Shown here in pieces: positions 1 through 5,359 of a DNA stretch of 5,359 nucleotides. How positions within the stretch are numbered: position 1 is the stretch's first letter; each line of letters starts with the position of its first letter. The position numbers and the translations under genes were made by a program. Source of the stretch: an uncultured Bacteroidales bacterium. GTDB taxonomy: Bacteria; Bacteroidota; Bacteroidia; Bacteroidales; Paludibacteraceae. Where the stretch lies: assembly GCA_937886455.1 (NCBI GenBank), contig CALGCU010000282.1:1-5359 (forward strand), read 5' to 3'. The notes beneath the pieces were generated by a model that was not told the DNA's origin, did no database searches, and was given only the letters and a program-made list of their open reading frames with translations.

Positions 1-130
1 CATCTCGGGACCACTAGATAGGAATAAATTTCTTTTTTAACGGACAACAATAATTTTTTTTGCCGAACAGTAATGATTCTTAGCACATTCACAGGCAGGG
101 ACACATTTTTCATACAATATCACCTCAAAA
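1..130. other. Upstream intergenic region, no gene seen
   Basis: I see no plausible coding sequence here on either strand. The stretch is AT-rich, with T runs at 33-38 and 54-61. No convincing end of an upstream gene is visible. A very weak hairpin (AGGAA 20-24 with TTTCT 29-33) precedes the first T run, but it is too short to call a terminator. With the leader that follows, the gene-free stretch is 338 bases long. Confidence 0.6.
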
Positions 131-164
131 TTGCATTAGTAACAAAAAAAAATTACTACCTTTG
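131..164 (+). promoter_or_regulatory. Bacteroidota-type promoter (-33/-7) for the two-gene unit
   Basis: The -7 box TACCTTTG at 157-164 matches the Bacteroides consensus TAnnTTTG exactly. A TTGC at 131-134 stands about where the -33 TTTG-type box is expected, with 23 bases between TTG and the -7 box, slightly longer than usual. An A-rich spacer separates them. The expected transcription start is near 169-172. It is the only good match upstream of the two genes and would drive both. The consensus is established knowledge for the primary sigma factor of this phylum; use of this site is inferred. Confidence 0.72.
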
Positions 165-180
165 CCACCTATTATAATTT

Positions 181-206
181 GGGTAAATGTGGCGATGTCA
201 CAACCC
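181..206 (+). other. Stem-loop close to the predicted transcript 5' end
   Basis: GGGT (181-184) can pair with ACCC (203-206), and TGTGG (188-192) with TCACA (198-202), including one G-U pair. The bulge is AAA (185-187) and the loop CGATG. That gives nine base pairs starting about 10 nt from the expected 5' end. A structure placed there could protect the mRNA from decay or act as a regulatory element; the role is inferred only. Confidence 0.4.
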
Positions 207-254
207 TTGACAAACAACAAAAAAACTCTATTACACAACATTACAGTAGTAAAA

Positions 255-274
255 ACAGGAGAAGCGTCTCCTGT
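255..274 (+). other. Perfect 8-bp stem-loop in the leader
   Basis: ACAGGAGA (255-262) and TCTCCTGT (267-274) are perfect reverse complements around the four-base loop AGCG. No U run follows, so it is not a standard terminator. An upstream TTACAG (241-246) is complementary to CTGTAA (271-276) and would compete for the 3' arm, so two exclusive folds are possible. The hairpin lies 65 bases before the first start codon. Confidence 0.5.
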
Positions 275-338
275 AACAAACAAAACAACAACCTGATGGA
301 TGGCACACACGCCACCCACCACACAAAGAAGAACAAGA

Positions 339-755
339 ATGAAATTTGGAATATTAACACACCTTAACGCCCTTAATAAGTTACTTACACTGGTGGTACT
401 ATGCGGACTGACTCATGTTGCGATGGCATCAACAAGTCTGTACAACTCACTTGACGAGCACCTTGCCGTGCCTATGCAGCAACAAGCCATCATGGAGTCT
501 TACCAGCCACGCACACCCTCCAAGAGCACCCACACCCAACACTACACACCCATTGAGGCCAACTATGCCGCACAAGCCTTGCGCTCCGGCACACGGGGTG
601 TGAACAGTTATGGAGGAGGATACCACAATCAAGCCAGCAACCATGTTGCCGCCACACAACTCCCTGCAACACCACACACCGGCACACATGGAAACGCCCA
701 CGCACAACCTCACCCACCCTTGCCGACGAAGACATCACCCTCGCCGACGGAATGA
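339..755 (+). CDS. Signal-peptide-bearing 5' portion of the small exported protein
   Basis: This frame runs 138 residues from ATG 339 to TGA 753-755. I chose 339 over the in-frame ATG at 300 because it places a canonical Sec signal peptide at the N-terminus: MKFG, a hydrophobic core of Leu, Val and Cys, then THVAMA before the mature STSLYNS. The 300 start would add 13 polar residues in front. There is no Shine-Dalgarno sequence, normal for the phylum. The mature part is rich in Thr, His, Pro, Ser, Gln and Ala, with a Gly/Tyr patch (SYGGGYHNQ), and has no recognised domain. The last dozen residues (from about PPLPTKTS) look like out-of-frame translation. The TGA overlaps an ATG at 752 as ATGA, which would allow translational coupling if these were two genes. 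Confidence 0.55.
   Translation: MKFGILTHLNALNKLLTLVVLCGLTHVAMASTSLYNSLDEHLAVPMQQQAIMESYQPRTPSKSTHTQHYTPIEANYAAQALRSGTRGVNSYGGGYHNQASNHVAATQLPATPHTGTHGNAHAQPHPPLPTKTSPSPTE
716..751 (+). repeat. Short in-frame tandem repeat, 15 bp at a 21-bp period
   Basis: Positions 716-730 (ACCCTTGCCGACGAA) and 737-751 (ACCCTCGCCGACGGA) match at 13 of 15 bases with a 21-base offset, exactly seven codons. In the frame of the downstream anchor they read TLADEDI and TLADGMM. One of the two differences is silent (CTT/CTC). The repeat preserves this frame and not the frame of the 5' portion, so it helps place the frameshift. Confidence 0.65.
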
Positions 756-934
756 TGATGAAAGCACCTCCGGGAGGAACGGGGGGAGGTATCGGTGATG
801 GCAACTCCGATATTGATAATACACCGACCATCGATATGCCCATAGGCAATGGCACATGGCTACTCATCCTTCTTGCCATAGGATATGCAATTCTCAGAAG
901 AACAAAAACAAATATTCACATTCTTAATAAATAA
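752..934 (+). CDS. C-terminal anchor portion: PIGNG motif, membrane helix, basic tail
   Basis: From ATG 752 this frame encodes 60 residues: a Gly-rich linker (APPGGTGGGIGDG), an Asp/Thr spacer, PIGNG, the hydrophobic stretch TWLLILLAIGYAIL, then RRTK and a polar end. This is a typical C-terminal anchor of Bacteroidales exported proteins. The motif, helix and basic residues also have the tripartite layout of sorting signals such as PEP-CTERM, though it is not a recognised member. No signal peptide or preferred start precedes it, and the frame is coding-like back to at least 716, so an independent gene starting at 752 is less likely than the tail of the broken gene. TAA at 932-934 lies 5 bases before the next start codon. 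Confidence 0.5.
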   Translation: MMMKAPPGGTGGGIGDGNSDIDNTPTIDMPIGNGTWLLILLAIGYAILRRTKTNIHILNK

Positions 935-939
935 GCCCT

Positions 940-3900
940 ATGAAAAAGACATTTATCATCCTCAGCCTCCTCATAGGATTAACCTTTATTGCTCAAGCAC
1001 AACTCAATATGGGTTTACCACAAACACTAACCTACAGCAATACACCCGACTCTATAAAAGCCTCACTATTCTCCACAGATGGCACAGCCATGCCATTTGA
1101 CTCACTCTACATCACCACCGGTGCACCATGGACTGAAACCGTCAACTTCTACCATTCATCTCGAGGCGCCAACATCAGCACAGGACTCAATGCATCCTAC
1201 GTTTTCACCGGCACACCTACAACAGCCAATTCTGTAGGTAAACGACCAAAAGCAGAAGGGAAACACTACACATCTTCTACTGATTACACTAACGCACTTC
1301 GAAATAATCCGGAATTATTTGAAAGCACCTTAGATGGTTTCCTCTACGACAACAAAAGAACTGAGGTAACAGAAAAACATTATGGATGGCATGTCATAAC
1401 AAAAACTACAACTTATGAGTATAAGGTGGAAATTTCCTCTACAATAAAGGCTTCAAAAGGATTATTTAGTGGAGATATAACATACGAATACACAGAAGGA
1501 AAGAATCCTATTTATACAAAAACCCCCAATATCGAATATGAATATGCACGCACACAAAAGCATGCTGAGCCTAACACTTCTTCCATTCCCTCCAATACTC
1601 AAAAAGCCATCACTGAGGCCGATGCGGAATGGCAATCCACATTAAATAATATAACAACATGGAATCCTCAAATCAACAATTCAAATGCAAGTCAATATTA
1701 TAAAGGCGAAGCACCCGGTCGGTTATCCCCCAAAACATATCAAGTAACACAGAACAAAACCTTTTCAGAAAATTTTGTTGATTCTATCTACATTTGGGCA
1801 ACTAAAGAAGAGATAGATAATGGCACATTCACACTACCTGCCACCAATGCTGAAATTGAAGAACTTATCAACAGGTCAACAACCAACTCCACAGGCAACA
1901 CTTTCAACATCACCGAAGAGGCTGACATGTATGACATAGTAGGTCAGGTACGTCACCATTTTACAGTAGGGACACCTAATAGCGTAACTTACGGCACTTG
2001 CCACTACAACTACTACGACACTACATGGTATAACCACAATAGTGGCGCATATACTATAGAGAAATGCACTTCCAACCCATCCGCTACCTATCACGAATGG
2101 GACGAGAACTATATCAATACAGGCCAAACCACACAAATACTAAACAGTTCCAATCAAAGCGAGTACTACTCCACCATTATCAATAAAAAGCCCGCCGTTG
2201 CCATGTTGGTATATGCAAAAAATGGTAATGAATTCCAATACATTCGCACAGCCAACCCATGCACACAACGCGCCGGACGCATCACAAACAAGAAAATTTA
2301 CATCCATGCATACGTAAATGACTTACATTGGAACTCCGGCGACTACCTCGGATGGATGCAACCCGTCAATTGTGATATCTACTTGGATAATGTGAGACTG
2401 AGTGCTGCCAATAACGAAGAACTCTTTACGGTATATGATTTCATAAAACAAATCAACGGGGACGGAGGTGAAAATAGTATAGAGGATTTTTCATGCGTCT
2501 ATAAGAAAGCCTCTGTATTTTATTTACCCGAAAACTCCGGCAACACAGCGAATACTTCCACGATTCATTTACGAGGAAAAAACTATTTAGGAGGCAACAT
2601 GGCAGGAAAACCTAAAATCAACATGGACGTCATGGGTTCATATTCGGGCGCAACTGTATATATACCCGTACGATACGTAATGTCCAATTTCTCTGCTCCT
2701 ATCGCTATCAAAGATAGTATATTATTCACAAGTGATGGAACAACAAATCATCCATTTGACAAAAACAAAGTACTAAGCAATACGACAAAACGTCCTCAAA
2801 TTATTTGTCAATTTGACGCTGTGTGGGCAGACGGAGCAATTAAAAATGATGGATACATAGACTTATCTACTCGCACATCCACTCTTCCTGATGTAACTAT
2901 AGGAGGAACACATATGGCAGACCGCTGCATCATAGACGAAACTGGTTATTCAGAAGCATTTGGTACAAAAACTCCTTATCCTACAAAAATATGGGGATAT
3001 TCTTACCTTCCTCATCTACGCTACGAAGCCCCATTAGTAACAGGAGGTGAGCATGGTACATTCGTCATCAATGGTGGTCAAATAAACCTTTGGCCTGCTA
3101 ATGGATACACCTTAGATGGTTATATACAACGAACACCACTTGTACTTATACCAGTTCTGAACCGACCTTCAGGCAACCTCATTATGCGCTCGGGCAAATC
3201 TACCAACTACATGGCATGTGGAAATTCCCTATGGTCACTCAACATCAAAGGAACTGACACAGAAATATTCCAAGAATCATCAGATGGTATATTATCTTTC
3301 TTTGATAAAGCTAGTGCAACTTGCGGCTTATATGGCATTGGCGATGGTTATCCACAAGGAACCCTTATTGTAAATGGAGGAACAATATCAGCCAACACAG
3401 ACGAATATAGTTATGGCTACACCACTGGACAACCGAATGTGGATGATGCTACAGTTGTTAATGCTAATGGCACCAAACAACCCCTCTTTGGACCCAACGT
3501 ACAAATCAATGGGAGAACATTCCAATGGCCACTCTATGGGGCTAAAAAAAATCCACACGGCACAGGAAAAGCCTTTTACGGACCAGAAGGAGAAAGTATT
3601 TTTAATAGAGAGTTCATTTGTCATAATGACAATGGAGATAGCAATGATCATGGGAAAGTAAGGCCTCCTTGTGGATATGATAAGCCTACAACCCAAAAAT
3701 GGAATAATGGAACACTTTATAATTATACTGACTTTGATGTTTCTGGAAATCCTGTTGCGCACAAAACTAAAACCTACACCATCGACTGGACATGGAGTAT
3801 TGAAGAGTGGGATGAAAGCGAATATCAAGCTAAGAACCTTCACGGCGATCCTGTTTCACGTTTAGCATACGCTTTGCCGGAAGCAAACAAAGACTATACA

Positions 3901-5160
3901 GCCTTTAACGAAATAAACACCACTACAGAACCTGAAGCTCATAATCCTTTGGCTGAAGAAGGCAAAAAAGCTGTGATTGGAAATGTTGGCACCGCCCAAG
4001 AATATCTCTATGGCATGACCAATGTATGGTCAGACGACAAGGCTTTGGGATACTTCTACCTGCCGTCAGAAAACAGTGGTATCATGCAAAACTATTATGT
4101 ACAAAACGGCGAAACGGTAAGCACCTTTGACCTTACCCAAAGTAGCGTTACCACCCCCTACCACCCCTACCATCTATGGATAGACAAGGGAGGCGAAATC
4201 AGTGTAGCTGACAACTACGTCATTCACGGACGTCCTCACTATCGTGCCACCTATACAGAGGATATTTATCAAACCATCGCCATGCCGTTTACGGCAACGA
4301 AGTTCTTTGTCACCGACCCATGGGATGACCAATTCCGGTTCTACTCCTATGTGGAAGTGGATGATGCCAATGCAGCAGGTGTGCCGGCTGCCGACAGAAT
4401 AGCCATTAACAACAATGCCTATTGTTATCTCTACTTCTTGGATGACGAAGCCACCAACTCTGCTGAAGATGATGACATAGTGCACGACCAACGAGCCACA
4501 GGCGTAAACAACACCTTCCGTAGTTATTATCACACCCACACAGATGGTTCTACAATGCAAGCTGGCAAAACATACGTGATAAAATTCCCGAAAGTGGATG
4601 ACACCAACTACTGGGGAACAAACACTGTAACTTTGCAAGGTGAGAAAGGACAAACTATCTTAGGAAAGGATGGCTTTACCTTTGCCACTCGTCCGGAAGC
4701 CACTGCTAACGATGCACTGAATCCAAGCTTTATCATGGATGGTAACACTACCTTTGCTACACAAGACATCAGCGGAGAAGGCGAGGTTTACTTGGTAGAT
4801 CCGGCTCAATGGGGCAATGACTCCTTCCATGCCACCACAGTAAGCACATTGGCACCTATGCAAGGCTACCTTGTGGGAAGCGCCACCACCATGCAACGCT
4901 ACCGTATCATAGGACGAGAAGGAAAAGTGGAACAAACAGCCCTCGACCAACTCATAAACACAGGATGGACGGCTGTGGGAGCACACCAAGCCATGCTCAT
5001 CATGACGCCTCAAGATGCCCCTGCACATATCTACACAGCCGAAGGTAAATTGTGGAAGACCATCTCACTCACAGCCAACACCGGAGTGGTGGTGAATGCA
5101 CCTGCGGGATTCTACATTGTACACACCGGAAACGAAAGCAAAAAGGTATTGGTACACTAA
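940..5160 (+). CDS. Giant secreted adhesin-like protein with T9SS-like C-terminal sorting domain
   Basis: The intact 1406-residue product has no recognised enzymatic motif. Residues 1-20 are a clear Sec signal peptide (MKK, hydrophobic core, AQA before Gln21). Residues 21-440 are rich in Thr, Asn, Ser and Tyr. Residues 450-870 look beta-rich, with a DIYLDNVRLS strand motif at 479-488 and rung-like segments GTFVINGGQI (706-715) and GTLIVNGGTI (807-816), which suggest a beta-helix-like fold. Residues 1040-1320 resemble the distal part of large Bacteroidales surface proteins: QTIAMPFTA (1111-1119), AGKTYVIKFP (1208-1217), MQGYLVG (1307-1313). The last 45 residues (1362-1406) resemble a T9SS type A sorting domain: HIYTAEGKLWK, then APAGFYIV and KKVLVH. 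Secretion and an adhesive or matrix role are inferred; no substrate can be named. The start is 5 bases after the previous stop, without a Shine-Dalgarno sequence. A terminator follows 32 bases after TAA. Confidence 0.85.
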   Translation: MKKTFIILSLLIGLTFIAQAQLNMGLPQTLTYSNTPDSIKASLFSTDGTAMPFDSLYITTGAPWTETVNFYHSSRGANISTGLNASYVFTGTPTTANSVGKRPKAEGKHYTSSTDYTNALRNNPELFESTLDGFLYDNKRTEVTEKHYGWHVITKTTTYEYKVEISSTIKASKGLFSGDITYEYTEGKNPIYTKTPNIEYEYARTQKHAEPNTSSIPSNTQKAITEADAEWQSTLNNITTWNPQINNSNASQYYKGEAPGRLSPKTYQVTQNKTFSENFVDSIYIWATKEEIDNGTFTLPATNAEIEELINRSTTNSTGNTFNITEEADMYDIVGQVRHHFTVGTPNSVTYGTCHYNYYDTTWYNHNSGAYTIEKCTSNPSATYHEWDENYINTGQTTQILNSSNQSEYYSTIINKKPAVAMLVYAKNGNEFQYIRTANPCTQRAGRITNKKIYIHAYVNDLHWNSGDYLGWMQPVNCDIYLDNVRLSAANNEELFTVYDFIKQINGDGGENSIEDFSCVYKKASVFYLPENSGNTANTSTIHLRGKNYLGGNMAGKPKINMDVMGSYSGATVYIPVRYVMSNFSAPIAIKDSILFTSDGTTNHPFDKNKVLSNTTKRPQIICQFDAVWADGAIKNDGYIDLSTRTSTLPDVTIGGTHMADRCIIDETGYSEAFGTKTPYPTKIWGYSYLPHLRYEAPLVTGGEHGTFVINGGQINLWPANGYTLDGYIQRTPLVLIPVLNRPSGNLIMRSGKSTNYMACGNSLWSLNIKGTDTEIFQESSDGILSFFDKASATCGLYGIGDGYPQGTLIVNGGTISANTDEYSYGYTTGQPNVDDATVVNANGTKQPLFGPNVQINGRTFQWPLYGAKKNPHGTGKAFYGPEGESIFNREFICHNDNGDSNDHGKVRPPCGYDKPTTQKWNNGTLYNYTDFDVSGNPVAHKTKTYTIDWTWSIEEWDESEYQAKNLHGDPVSRLAYALPEANKDYTAFNEINTTTEPEAHNPLAEEGKKAVIGNVGTAQEYLYGMTNVWSDDKALGYFYLPSENSGIMQNYYVQNGETVSTFDLTQSSVTTPYHPYHLWIDKGGEISVADNYVIHGRPHYRATYTEDIYQTIAMPFTATKFFVTDPWDDQFRFYSYVEVDDANAAGVPAADRIAINNNAYCYLYFLDDEATNSAEDDDIVHDQRATGVNNTFRSYYHTHTDGSTMQAGKTYVIKFPKVDDTNYWGTNTVTLQGEKGQTILGKDGFTFATRPEATANDALNPSFIMDGNTTFATQDISGEGEVYLVDPAQWGNDSFHATTVSTLAPMQGYLVGSATTMQRYRIIGREGKVEQTALDQLINTGWTAVGAHQAMLIMTPQDAPAHIYTAEGKLWKTISLTANTGVVVNAPAGFYIVHTGNESKKVLVH
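1051..1101 (+). repeat. Internal protein repeat, copy 1 (residues 38-54)
   Basis: Residues 38-54 read SIKASLFSTDGTAMPFD. They align with residues 589-607 of the same protein, sharing the pattern IK-x-S, LF, two Ser/Thr residues, DGT and PFD. It is a diverged peptide-level repeat; the DNA copies are not closely alike. Confidence 0.45.
2704..2760 (+). repeat. Internal protein repeat, copy 2 (residues 589-607)
   Basis: Residues 589-607 read AIKDSILFTSDGTTNHPFD and match copy 1 near the N-terminus, with two short insertions. The copies are about 550 residues apart, so they may mark equivalent positions in two larger, otherwise diverged modules. Confidence 0.45.
5023..5157 (+). other. T9SS type A-like C-terminal sorting domain (residues 1362-1406)
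   Basis: The segment has the usual order of this domain: a first strand with a Gly turn (HIYTAEGKLWK), a polar strand (TISLTANTGVVV), the PxGFYIV strand (APAGFYIVHTG) and a final Lys-rich strand (SKKVLVH) ending at the C-terminus. In T9SS-positive bacteria such tails direct outer-membrane translocation and are removed by PorU-type sortases. Similar tails also occur in Bacteroidales without a full T9SS, so function here depends on the rest of the genome. Confidence 0.65.
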
Positions 5161-5191
5161 GCACATTTCATCCAACTTAATTATATCCCCC

Positions 5192-5226
5192 GAAGGACGA
5201 CCCACAGTGGTCGTCCTTCTTTAATT
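5192..5226 (+). terminator. Rho-independent terminator of the two-gene unit
   Basis: GAAGGACGACC (5192-5202) and GGTCGTCCTTC (5209-5219) form a perfect 11-bp GC-rich stem around the six-base loop CACAGT. A T-rich tail (TTTAATTT) follows. It lies 32 bases after the stop codon of the large gene. Because the 5' arm begins just after CCCCC, the tail supports termination on the plus strand rather than in both directions. Confidence 0.88.
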
Positions 5227-5359
5227 TGAAGGGAACAGTGTCCGGTAAAAATAGGGTTACACCATGTCACTTACATATATAACCCACTCATAAAAAACTA
5301 ACTGAAAAAGCACTGTCGCCCTCCAATGACGTAGCGCTGTATTTATAAAATTTATTCGC
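5227..5359. other. Downstream intergenic region, no gene seen
   Basis: No coding sequence is visible on either strand. The stretch holds a weak inverted repeat, GGGTTA (5254-5259) with TAACCC (5280-5285), separated by 20 bases, and a possible minus-strand terminator at 5305-5338. The end is AT-rich. I see no good Bacteroidota promoter match here. Confidence 0.5.
5305..5338 (-). terminator. Possible weak terminator for a convergent minus-strand gene
   Basis: On the minus strand AGCGCT (plus 5338-5333) pairs with AGTGCT (plus 5314-5309), including one G-U pair, and an inner GTC/GAC pairing is possible across a two-base bulge. A T5 run (plus 5309-5305) overlaps the end of the stem. Loop and bulge make it weak, and the gene it would serve lies outside the window. 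Confidence 0.25.

Larger units (their letters stand above)
171..338 (+). other. 5' untranslated leader of about 168 nt
   Basis: This is the stretch between the predicted transcription start and the first start codon. It is rich in A and C and holds no credible gene. Two stem-loops are predicted (181-206 and 255-274), separated by a mostly unstructured A/C-rich linker. Neither is followed by a U tract, so they do not look like intrinsic terminators. I do not recognise a known riboswitch. The length leaves room for post-transcriptional control, but that is inference. Confidence 0.5.
339..934 (+). pseudogene. Frameshifted gene for a small exported protein with a C-terminal membrane anchor
   Basis: Read as one gene, this would encode about 197 residues: signal peptide, low-complexity mature region, a Gly/Asp-rich linker, a PIGNG motif, one hydrophobic helix and a basic tail. 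The 5' two-thirds is read in one frame up to a TGA at 753-755, while the anchor lies in the -1 frame. The -1 frame is already coding upstream of its first ATG: positions 716-751 give TLADEDITLADG, an in-frame seven-residue repeat continuous with the anchor. The break therefore lies upstream of 716, probably between 690 and 716, and fits loss of one base or gain of two. Small Bacteroidales exported proteins often pair a signal peptide with this kind of PIG(D/N) anchor, which supports one ancestral gene. Alternatives are a sequencing error, programmed slippage (no good slippery heptamer seen) or two coupled genes. Confidence 0.55.

Noticed and set aside
20..38. Hairpin followed by T6 as terminator of an upstream gene
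   Set aside because: The stem is only five pairs, AT-rich and includes a G-U pair; no upstream coding end is visible.
54..61. T8 run as a phase-variable promoter tract
   Set aside because: It lies about 70 bases upstream of the -33 box and outside any promoter spacer or coding frame, so length change has no obvious effect.
179..367. Short plus-strand reading frame from TTG spanning the leader
   Set aside because: It starts at a TTG about 10 nt from the predicted transcript end, has a Lys/Asn/Thr composition typical of translated A/C-rich leader, and overlaps the signal peptide of the next gene in another frame.
690..720. Programmed -1 ribosomal frameshift to join the two frames
   Set aside because: I found no standard slippery heptamer in the right phase and no clear downstream pseudoknot. 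A mutation or sequence error explains the pattern more simply.
490..879. 129-codon minus-strand reading frame opposite the small gene
   Set aside because: It is antisense to a C-rich coding region, where stops are rare by chance, and its translation is rich in Cys, Val and Gly without recognisable domains.
3388..3843. 151-codon minus-strand reading frame inside the large gene
   Set aside because: It is fully antisense to an intact 1406-codon gene, with no promoter or recognised domain; taken as a shadow. The same holds for 4174-4653 and 4660-5028.
5225..5260. Second promoter after the terminator (TTTG at 5225-5228)
   Set aside because: No TAnnTTTG box follows at a suitable distance, and no gene begins before the window ends.

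Overview
The window looks like chromosomal DNA from a member of the Bacteroidales (phylum Bacteroidota), probably a Prevotella, Bacteroides or Porphyromonas relative; the genus cannot be fixed from this stretch. Three things point there. The only convincing promoter is of the Bacteroidota sigma-ABfr type (TTGC and TACCTTTG boxes). The genes lack Shine-Dalgarno sequences. The large protein ends in a segment resembling the type IX secretion (T9SS) C-terminal sorting domain. Base composition is moderate to AT-rich by eye, with C-rich patches on the coding strand.

Layout: positions 1-338 are non-coding and hold the promoter (131-164) and a leader of about 168 nt with two predicted stem-loops (181-206 and 255-274). 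Positions 339-934 hold a small exported-protein gene that appears broken by a frameshift. Its 5' part encodes a signal peptide and a low-complexity mature region. Its 3' part, in the -1 frame, encodes a PIGNG motif, one hydrophobic helix and a basic tail. Five bases after its stop, an intact gene (940-5160, 1406 aa) encodes a giant secreted, adhesin-like protein. A strong intrinsic terminator follows at 5192-5226. The last 130 bases are non-coding, with a weak possible terminator for a minus-strand gene beyond the window.

The two genes read as one transcription unit from the 131-164 promoter to the 5192-5226 terminator. The large product should be exported by Sec, probably folds as a long beta-rich surface or secreted protein, and carries a T9SS-like tail. 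The small product, if restored, would be an exported protein anchored by its C-terminal helix. A partnership between them is inferred only from gene order. No mobile element, CRISPR array, tRNA, rRNA or recognised enzyme domain was seen.
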